A stretch of DNA of 9,713 bases from an uncultured Bacilli bacterium (GTDB lineage Bacteria; Bacillota_I; Bacilli_A; RFN20; CAG-826). The stretch is from assembly GCA_905236535.1 (NCBI GenBank), contig CAJOQN010000026.1, positions 1 through 9,713 of the forward strand, in the 5' to 3' direction. Made by a program: the position numbers and the translations under genes. Below, in pieces: positions 5,619 through 9,713 of this stretch. Numbering within the stretch: position 1 is the stretch's first letter; each line of letters starts with the position of its first letter. The notes under the pieces were generated by a model. The model was given only the letters and a program-made list of their open reading frames with translations. It made no database searches and had not been told where the DNA came from.

Positions 5619-5982
5619 TTTTTGATATCTATTTTGGAATCCCTGAAATAAGGGATTTCTGAATATCACTTAATGAAAAAGTCAATAAAGGTCTAGCAAA
5701 GAAAGGCGAAAAGTTATTTCTTAAGAAATTAAATAAGAGTATTTCTTTATTACAAAATAACCCAAAACACAACAGTTTACATCCTCATGAGATTGAAGTT
5801 TTATCTCAACGATATGGACAGAAAGTATGGGAATCTTATTTAGAAAACAACACACCACGGCTGGAAGGATTTTTTGGGTCTATTATCCTCCTGGCGCAAT
5901 AACAATAATTGGGTTAGAGCGACATCCAAACGATAACAAACACTCATACGAAAAAATTACTTTATCGTGCACCACAAATTGA
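5615..5982 (+). pseudogene. degraded RelE/ParE-family toxin gene (in-frame TGA plus -1 frameshift)
   Basis: Reading from ATG 5615 gives MIFDIYFGIPEIRDF and then TGA at 5660-5662. The same frame continues as ISLNEKVNKGLAKKGEKLFL and on through HEIEVLSQRYGQKVWESYLE and NNTP to about 5857. After a shift of one base (frame starting 5857) the homology resumes as TAGRIFWVYYPPGAITIIGL, ERHPNDNKHSYEKITLSC, and ends at TGA 5980-5982. Joined, this is a ~122-residue toxin of the RelE/ParE family paired with AbrB-like antitoxins. In relatives as I recall them, the position after RDF/EFW is Trp, so the TGA looks like TGG mutated to TGA. The lesion at CACACCAC (5851-5858) fits loss of one base. As read, only a 15-residue peptide would be made, so the endoribonuclease-type activity is presumably lost. 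Confidence 0.85.
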
Positions 5983-5983
5983 A

Positions 5984-6010
5984 GACAAGGGCAAAAAGAC
6001 CCTTGTTTTT
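5984..6010 (+). terminator. Rho-independent terminator after the toxin remnant
   Basis: ACAAGGG (5985-5991) pairs with CCCTTGT (6000-6006) around an 8-nt loop, extendable by a G-U pair at 5984/6007, and is followed by TTTT. It begins 2 nt after the ancestral toxin stop, so the module's transcription boundary is preserved although the toxin is broken. Confidence 0.8.
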
Positions 6011-6021
6011 CATTATTATGA

Positions 6022-6050
6022 TTAATAATATTTTTTGATTGTGATATGAT
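6022..6050 (+). promoter_or_regulatory. extended -10 promoter of the smpB operon
   Basis: TTAATA (6022-6027), a 17-nt spacer and TATGAT (6045-6050) with an upstream TGA (6042-6044) form an extended -10 promoter (TGnTATGAT). Only 10 nt separate the -10 from the smpB ATG at 6061, giving a predicted leader of about 4 nt and no SD. Confidence 0.6.
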
Positions 6051-6060
6051 ATCTTGGCAT

Positions 6061-6528
6061 ATGAAAACAAGCAAGAATAGTGGTATTAAAATTATCGCCA
6101 CGAACCGTAAAGCGGGATTCAATTATTTTCTTAGCGATCACCTTGAATGTGGGATTTCTCTTTTGGGTACGGAAATTAAATCTTTAAGAAAAAATTCTTG
6201 CAACATCACCGACTCCTATATTGTCTTTAGAAACGATGAAGCAGAGATTATTAATATGCATATCCCTCATTATAAAGAGGCCAACATCTTTAATCATGAC
6301 CCTTTTAGAACTAGAAAACTTTTATTACATAAAAAGGAGATTAGAGATTTTCAAAACAAGATTAAATTACAAGGTTTCACCGTGGTCCCTACCAGAGTCT
6401 ATTTCCGTAATGGAAAAGCAAAAGTGGAAATCGCTTTAGCGAAAGGTAAAAAGCTTTACGACAAAAGAGAAAGCGAAAAGAAGAGAGATGACGAAATCGC
6501 GATGAAGAAAGCGAGTAAGAATTTCTAA
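6061..6528 (+). CDS. smpB: SsrA-binding protein SmpB
   Basis: The 155-residue protein is the normal length for SmpB, the tmRNA partner that brings alanyl-tmRNA to stalled ribosomes for trans-translation. Diagnostic motifs are NRKAGFNYF (15-23), GTEIKSLRK (36-44), the IPHYKEANIFNHDPFRTRKL stretch (68-87) that matches the usual Y-x-x-x-N-x-x-N/H-x-x-x-R-x-R-K-L-L motif, and the basic tail KGKKLYDKRESEKKRD (128-143), whose helix enters the decoding site. ATG 6061 is chosen because the in-frame ATG at 6046 lies inside the -10 box. No SD is present and the mRNA is predicted leaderless. The stop overlaps the folC start as TAATG (6526-6530). The tmRNA gene (ssrA) is not in the window. Confidence 0.97.
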   Translation: MKTSKNSGIKIIATNRKAGFNYFLSDHLECGISLLGTEIKSLRKNSCNITDSYIVFRNDEAEIINMHIPHYKEANIFNHDPFRTRKLLLHKKEIRDFQNKIKLQGFTVVPTRVYFRNGKAKVEIALAKGKKLYDKRESEKKRDDEIAMKKASKNF

Positions 6529-7781
6529 TGGAATTAAAAAGTTATCTTCAAGAAAGAAATAGAGATATCTATGAAAGAGACGAATTTGATTCATTCTTAG
6601 ACAAAATTCGTTTCTCTTTTGATATCCCCTTTATTCATGTTGCGGGGACAAACGGAAAGGGATCTACTTGTAAATATATCTATGAAATATTAAAAGATGC
6701 CGGATATAAAGTCGGACTATTTATGTCCCCGTGTTACAATGATCCATGTCAATTAATTGAAGTTGATGGAAAACTTATCAATGAAAATGATTTTCTTAAT
6801 ATTATAAATGATAATAAGAAATTGATTGAAAAATACGATTTAAGCGGCTTTGAAATTGAAACATTCGTGGCCTATACATATTTTAAAAAAGAGAAATGTG
6901 ATATCTGCGTCATTGAATGCGGAATGGGGGGAGAAATTGATGCCACAAATATCGCCACTCCAATTTTATCGATCATTACCTCCATTTCTTTAGAGCATAC
7001 GAATGCCTTAGGAAAAACCGTGGGGGAAATCGCTCTTCATAAAGCGGGAATTATTAAAAGAGAAGTTCCGGTTTTAATCCCCTTTGATTTAAGAGATGAC
7101 GCCTTAAATGTTATCGCGAATGTCGCCAAAGAAAACAACTCTCCAATCTATCAAAGTGAGAATTATAGTTTTGAAAAATATGCTGATTTTGGTTACACCT
7201 TCTCAACCAGACAATATGAAAATTTAAGAATTAACACTCCAGCGAGATATTCTTTGAGGGATGCTTGTTTTGCTTTAAGTGCGGTTAGCATTATCAAAGA
7301 TAAATTTCCCGTCAATGAAGAAAATATTCGTCACGGCTTAAATAATATGTATCTAAGTGGAAGAATGAATGTTATTGATAAGAATCCACTTGTCATCATC
7401 GATGGAGGTCATAATCCAGAAGCTATCCATCAACTGGTCAATGAAGTGGAATGTATTCAAAGAGGAAATGTTCATATTGTTTTTGCTTGTTTTAAAGATA
7501 AAAACATCAATATTATGCTTCCGGAATTAAGCATCCTTTCTAAAGATTTAATCCTCACTTCTTTTGACCATTTACGAGCGAGAGAAGAAGGAGATTATTT
7601 CCTCTATTTAGAGGAATATAAATTTAATGAAGACCATCAGGCTTTAATCCAAGATTTGCTTGATAATAATCCAAATGATACAGTTCTTATTTGTGGTTCT
7701 TTAGCCTTTGCCTATTTAGTGAAAGATGAGTTTGATAAAGGGGAATATGTTTTTAAAGATTTTAAACCAGACACCATTTAA
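6528..7781 (+). CDS. folC: folylpolyglutamate synthase / dihydrofolate synthase
   Basis: The 417-residue Mur-ligase-type enzyme adds L-glutamate to folates (or to dihydropteroate) with ATP, keeping folate inside the cell. The P-loop IHVAGTNGKGST (36-47) is intact. IECGMGGEIDATN (129-141) and SLEHTNALGKTVGEIALHKA (154-173) follow, with K172 in the place of the carbamylated lysine. YLSGRM (275-280) and IIDGGHNPEA (290-299) mark the C-terminal glutamate ligase domain. The length is usual for bacterial FolC. It begins in a TAATG overlap with smpB and its last codons overlap the FolT-like gene. The coupling to a folate uptake protein suggests salvage use. Whether it also has dihydrofolate synthase activity cannot be told, and no pteridine synthesis genes lie nearby. 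Confidence 0.95.
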   Translation: MELKSYLQERNRDIYERDEFDSFLDKIRFSFDIPFIHVAGTNGKGSTCKYIYEILKDAGYKVGLFMSPCYNDPCQLIEVDGKLINENDFLNIINDNKKLIEKYDLSGFEIETFVAYTYFKKEKCDICVIECGMGGEIDATNIATPILSIITSISLEHTNALGKTVGEIALHKAGIIKREVPVLIPFDLRDDALNVIANVAKENNSPIYQSENYSFEKYADFGYTFSTRQYENLRINTPARYSLRDACFALSAVSIIKDKFPVNEENIRHGLNNMYLSGRMNVIDKNPLVIIDGGHNPEAIHQLVNEVECIQRGNVHIVFACFKDKNINIMLPELSILSKDLILTSFDHLRAREEGDYFLYLEEYKFNEDHQALIQDLLDNNPNDTVLICGSLAFAYLVKDEFDKGEYVFKDFKPDTI

Positions 7782-8535
7782 TTTAAGCACGACCAAAAAG
7801 ATCTGTTTCTCTGGAATCATGATTGTCTTAGTCATGCTTTTTAATAAGGTTTTCGCGGTTAACTATATCGCTTTAATCCCTTTCGTGAGAATCTCTTTTG
7901 GGAGCATCGCTTTAATCGTCTTTTCTTCGATTGCTTTTGGGCCTTTATATGGGATGATTATTGGGATAAGTGCGGATATCTTAGGATATTTCATCTTTGA
8001 CGCGAGTGCGTTTGGGTGGTTCCCTCAAATCACTTTAACTTATGCTTTATTAGGCCTAGTCCCTTATTTCATCTATCTCTTAGTGAGATCTCTCAAAAAC
8101 AAAAATTTGATGATGGTCGTGGAATATGTTGTCTTTGGCGTAATTTTGATAGGTTTATCCGTTTTCTTTGCCTTAAACAAATCACTAACGTTATATGGTC
8201 AAACTTATTCTTTTGAACTCTATCAAAGGATATTAATTCCAAGCGTCACAGCGTTATTAGTGATTGTGACTATCATCACGAACCTTATTTTAGATAAGAA
8301 GATGAACACTGATGAACTTCCATTCAATGTCTATCAATTATCTTTTATTATCTTCCTTTGTGAAATATTTATTAATTTCTTATTTGGATCATTGATGAAA
8401 GCGTGGGCCTTTGGCTTTAATATGTTTTTAGCCATTTTGATAAGCCAAGGAGTTATTATGTTTTTTAACATCCCTTATAATTGTTATTTGATTTTTGTTA
8501 TTATGAAGTTGTTCAAAAGGCAGTTGGTGAATTAA
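7747..8535 (+). CDS. folT: folate-specific ECF transporter S component (FolT-like)
   Basis: The ~262-residue integral membrane protein has about six hydrophobic spans. FVRISFG (46-52) followed by FGPLYGMIIGISADILGYF (64-82) and FGWFPQITLTYALLG (89-103) is the hallmark block of the FolT-type S component, which binds folate and docks on the shared EcfA-EcfA'-EcfT module. That module is not in this window. ATG 7747 is preferred because AAAGGGG (7737-7743) precedes it, though closely (3 nt). ATG 7726 would add seven residues and has no ribosome site. Either way it starts inside folC (35 nt overlap for 7747), which implies coupled expression. Its stop directly abuts the next ATG at 8536. Substrate assignment rests on the family motif and the folC neighbour. 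The product is longer than some FolT proteins and has an extra hydrophobic segment near the C-terminus. Confidence 0.85.
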   Translation: MFLKILNQTPFNLSTTKKICFSGIMIVLVMLFNKVFAVNYIALIPFVRISFGSIALIVFSSIAFGPLYGMIIGISADILGYFIFDASAFGWFPQITLTYALLGLVPYFIYLLVRSLKNKNLMMVVEYVVFGVILIGLSVFFALNKSLTLYGQTYSFELYQRILIPSVTALLVIVTIITNLILDKKMNTDELPFNVYQLSFIIFLCEIFINFLFGSLMKAWAFGFNMFLAILISQGVIMFFNIPYNCYLIFVIMKLFKRQLVN

Positions 8536-8808
8536 ATGTTTAAAACAAGAAACCAAAAATTAGAAGAAGAAGCGAAAAAGGAAGGCCTCACTCCCACTAG
8601 TGAACTTAAGGTCGATGAATCTGGTTTAGAACCAGAACAAAAAGGACACATCGAACTTCCTTTAACTTTTATCATTATCGCTGCGATTCTTGTCGTCGCG
8701 ATGATTGTTTTTGCCATTGTTGTCATCACCAGCGGTGGTCCAGTAAGCTCTGTGGCTCAACATGCTGGAGGAAATGCTGGCGCAACCGGAACCTCTTTAA
8801 TTCTTTAA
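8536..8808 (+). CDS. small single-span membrane protein of unknown function
   Basis: The 90-residue protein is not recognised. Residues 1-41 are highly charged (KLEEEAKKEGLTPTSELKVD and onward) and lack a signal peptide. Residues 42-66 form one hydrophobic helix, and the last ~24 are Gly/Ala/Ser-rich, ending HAGGNAGATGTSLIL. The positive-inside rule suggests N-in and C-out. The ATG follows the FolT stop with no gap and only a weak GTTGGTG upstream, so translation is probably coupled. The next gene, a secreted anchored protein, begins 9 nt after its stop, so the two may work together at the envelope. It is not a convincing SecG, since it has one span where SecG has two and no SecG motif is visible. 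It could be a small assembly or anchor protein, but the sequence gives no direct evidence. Confidence 0.75.
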   Translation: MFKTRNQKLEEEAKKEGLTPTSELKVDESGLEPEQKGHIELPLTFIIIAAILVVAMIVFAIVVITSGGPVSSVAQHAGGNAGATGTSLIL

Positions 8809-8817
8809 ATACAGTTT

Positions 8818-9564
8818 ATGAAAGCTTTGTTTTTATCTTTGTTATCACTTTTAATAATTCCTCAATTTTTTGAAAATAATCCGCAAAACAGTGCTTTTTT
8901 TCATGAAAATGAGGGATATTTAACATTAGAAGTTAAAGAAGATAGCACTTATAAAGTGACAGGTTTAAGCGATTTAACATTGAACGAATATCGTATTTAT
9001 CATGAATATGATGATAATGTTATCGTCTCTGAAATCGCGGATAATATCTTTTCTAGTGTTGATCATAATATCGTGCTTTTAATCTCTAATGGCATTACGA
9101 ATTTCACAAGTGGAGCCTTCTCTAACAACATTACTCAAATCAATTACACAGGTTCAGAAGCGGAGTGGATTTCTCATAATATTCTAACCTCAATCCCGGT
9201 ATATTATTATCAATGCGATGAAGGCTTTATCAATTATTGGAACACAAACATTCGACCCACTGCTGAATTTGATGTTTGTTCAATCGGAAAAGATGGTTTT
9301 ATGACTCTTAAAGCAATGTATGATGCTTTAGGGGCCAAAGATAAAACTTATGTTGATGCTTATAAAGATAAAGCGGACACCAAGATTGGTGAAACGATGA
9401 ATTATCTCTCTAAATATTTTGAAGATAACAAAGAAAACTCCAATGGAGCGAACTCCTTCCTCTCTCAAGATGTGACTCTTGGATTAATCGTCTCTATCGC
9501 CATCTTTGGAATGACCACAATTTCAATTTTCTATCTTCTCAAAAAGAGAAATATTATTAGTTAA
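8818..9564 (+). CDS. secreted, C-terminally membrane-anchored protein with a short BspA-type LRR region
   Basis: The 248-residue protein has an N-terminal hydrophobic segment (ALFLSLLSLLIIP, 3-15) that looks like a short signal peptide or anchor. Residues ~70-120 resemble the end of LRR_5/BspA repeats, especially NGITNFTSGAFSNNITQINY (91-110) and the closing TGSEAEW (111-117). Residues ~150-205 are mainly helical (KAMYDALGAKDKTYVDAYKD). A membrane span at 219-241 is followed by the basic tail KKRNIIS. The topology is therefore outside-facing with a C-terminal anchor, like a sortase substrate but without an LPxTG motif. Two cysteines (133, 154) lie in the outer part. No SD is visible; it sits 9 nt after the 90-residue protein gene and ends the smpB operon at a strong terminator. 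Its role is unknown; a surface or adhesion function is only a family-level guess. Confidence 0.75.
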   Translation: MKALFLSLLSLLIIPQFFENNPQNSAFFHENEGYLTLEVKEDSTYKVTGLSDLTLNEYRIYHEYDDNVIVSEIADNIFSSVDHNIVLLISNGITNFTSGAFSNNITQINYTGSEAEWISHNILTSIPVYYYQCDEGFINYWNTNIRPTAEFDVCSIGKDGFMTLKAMYDALGAKDKTYVDAYKDKADTKIGETMNYLSKYFEDNKENSNGANSFLSQDVTLGLIVSIAIFGMTTISIFYLLKKRNIIS

Positions 9565-9565
9565 T

Positions 9566-9591
9566 GAGAGTGACTCAATAGTCACTTTTTT
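9566..9591 (+). terminator. Rho-independent terminator ending the smpB-folC-folT operon
   Basis: AGTGACT (9569-9575) pairs perfectly with AGTCACT (9580-9586) around a 4-nt loop (CAAT), followed by five T. Flanking GAG/TTT can extend the stem slightly. It begins 1-5 nt after the stop codon of the LRR-type protein and separates this operon from rpmG. Confidence 0.9.
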
Positions 9592-9601
9592 CTTATTTAT
9601 C

Positions 9602-9630
9602 TTGACAAGTATCTATCGCAGTGATTTAAT
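9602..9630 (+). promoter_or_regulatory. strong promoter of rpmG
   Basis: A perfect -35 TTGACA (9602-9607) and a 17-nt spacer lead to TTTAAT (9625-9630, five of six), with an extended-10 TGA at 9622-9624. The leader is ~27 nt and holds the ribosome site AGGGTG (9651-9656), 7 nt before the ATG. It is the strongest promoter in the window, as expected for a ribosomal protein gene. Confidence 0.88.
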
Positions 9631-9663
9631 TTTTACAGCATACTTAATATAGGGTGTCAATAA

Positions 9664-9713
9664 ATGAAAAACAAAGTTCTTTTAATTTGCTCCGAATGTC
9701 TCTCAAGGAATTA
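9664..9713 (+). CDS. rpmG: 50S ribosomal protein L33, N-terminal part (cut by window edge)
   Basis: Seventeen codons are visible: MKNKVLLICSECLSRN and a partial codon TA that fits Tyr. This matches the start of bacterial L33, where C-x-E-C followed by R-N-Y is nearly invariant. The CSEC pair (residues 9-12) is half of the zinc ribbon, so this is the C+ (zinc-binding) form; the second Cys pair would lie beyond the window. AGGGTG at 9651-9656 is the ribosome site. In many Bacillota rpmG precedes secE and nusG, which may continue to the right, but nothing of them is visible. Confidence 0.9.
   Translation, partial: MKNKVLLICSECLSRN

Noticed and set aside
5660..5662. Genetic code 4 (TGA = Trp) for the whole organism, or a selenocysteine site
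   Set aside because: All intact genes here write Trp as TGG with no internal TGA. The toxin also carries a frameshift, and no SECIS-like hairpin directly follows the TGA. A nonsense mutation is simpler.
5851..5862. Programmed -1 frameshift in the toxin
   Set aside because: There is no X-XXY-YYZ slippery heptamer at CACACCAC, and the upstream TGA already blocks translation. Decay is the better reading.
5883..6122. 79-residue minus-strand open frame with a hydrophobic N-terminus
   Set aside because: It spans the toxin remnant, its terminator, the smpB promoter and the smpB start. No family or start signal supports it.
7726..7790. Folate (THF) riboswitch ahead of the FolT-like gene
   Set aside because: The gene starts inside folC with no leader of sufficient length, and no THF aptamer pattern is seen.
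8536..8808. SecG subunit
   Set aside because: Only one membrane span is present and the charged N-terminus and Gly-rich tail do not match SecG's two-span hairpin; the nearby rpmG alone does not justify the call.
1..9713. tRNA, rRNA, CRISPR array, insertion sequence or att sites
   Set aside because: No cloverleaf, regularly spaced repeat, transposase frame or flanking duplicated ends were seen on either strand by eye.

Overview
This is an AT-rich, plus-strand-only window with tightly packed genes and TAA as the dominant stop codon. Promoters are Bacillota-like, and Shine-Dalgarno (SD) sites appear at some starts only. The gene content (MalY/PatB lyase, EpsC-type serine acetyltransferase, SmpB, FolC, a FolT-like ECF S component, CxxC-type L33) points to a low-GC member of the Bacillota/Mycoplasmatota, plausibly an uncultured Bacilli-type lineage such as the gut RF39-like groups. 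The lineage is inferred. Tryptophan is written TGG throughout the intact genes, so the standard bacterial code is used here.

Layout. (1) 1-1015: the tail of an unidentified gene, then a membrane-anchored protein of unknown function, closed by a terminator at 1038-1064. (2) 1108-4535: a four-gene operon with overlapping or nearly touching ends. It encodes a DUF3737 beta-helix protein, a MalY/PatB-type C-S lyase, a serine O-acetyltransferase and an acyl-ACP thioesterase. (3) 4604-5982: an accessory island between two housekeeping operons, holding two toxin-antitoxin-like modules in tandem. The first is a small XRE regulator plus a nucleotidyltransferase, and it appears intact. The second is an intact AbrB-like antitoxin with its own promoter and palindromic operator, followed by a RelE/ParE-type toxin broken by an in-frame TGA and a one-base frameshift. 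(4) 6061-9564: smpB, folC and a folT-like gene with overlapping ends, followed by two unrecognised envelope genes: a 90-aa single-span protein and a secreted, membrane-anchored protein with a short BspA-type leucine-rich-repeat region. (5) 9602-9713: a strong promoter and the start of rpmG (ribosomal protein L33), cut by the window edge.

How the genes fit together. CysE makes O-acetylserine, the precursor of cysteine, and the MalY/PatB enzyme cleaves cystathionine or cysteine-like thioethers, so the first operon has a sulfur amino acid theme with an acyl thioesterase attached. FolT would supply the membrane substrate-binding unit for folate uptake and FolC would trap folate by adding glutamates. 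The two TA-like modules are the likeliest acquired material.

The most notable patterns are: three operon-leading genes (DUF3737, XRE regulator, smpB) whose -10 boxes lie only 10-14 nt before the ATG and that lack an SD, suggesting leaderless mRNAs; the dead toxin beside a preserved antitoxin and operator, with TGA at the position of a conserved Trp; a T6G7 homopolymer inside the first membrane protein gene; and the unknown envelope pair upstream of rpmG. I see no tRNA, rRNA, CRISPR array, insertion sequence or riboswitch.
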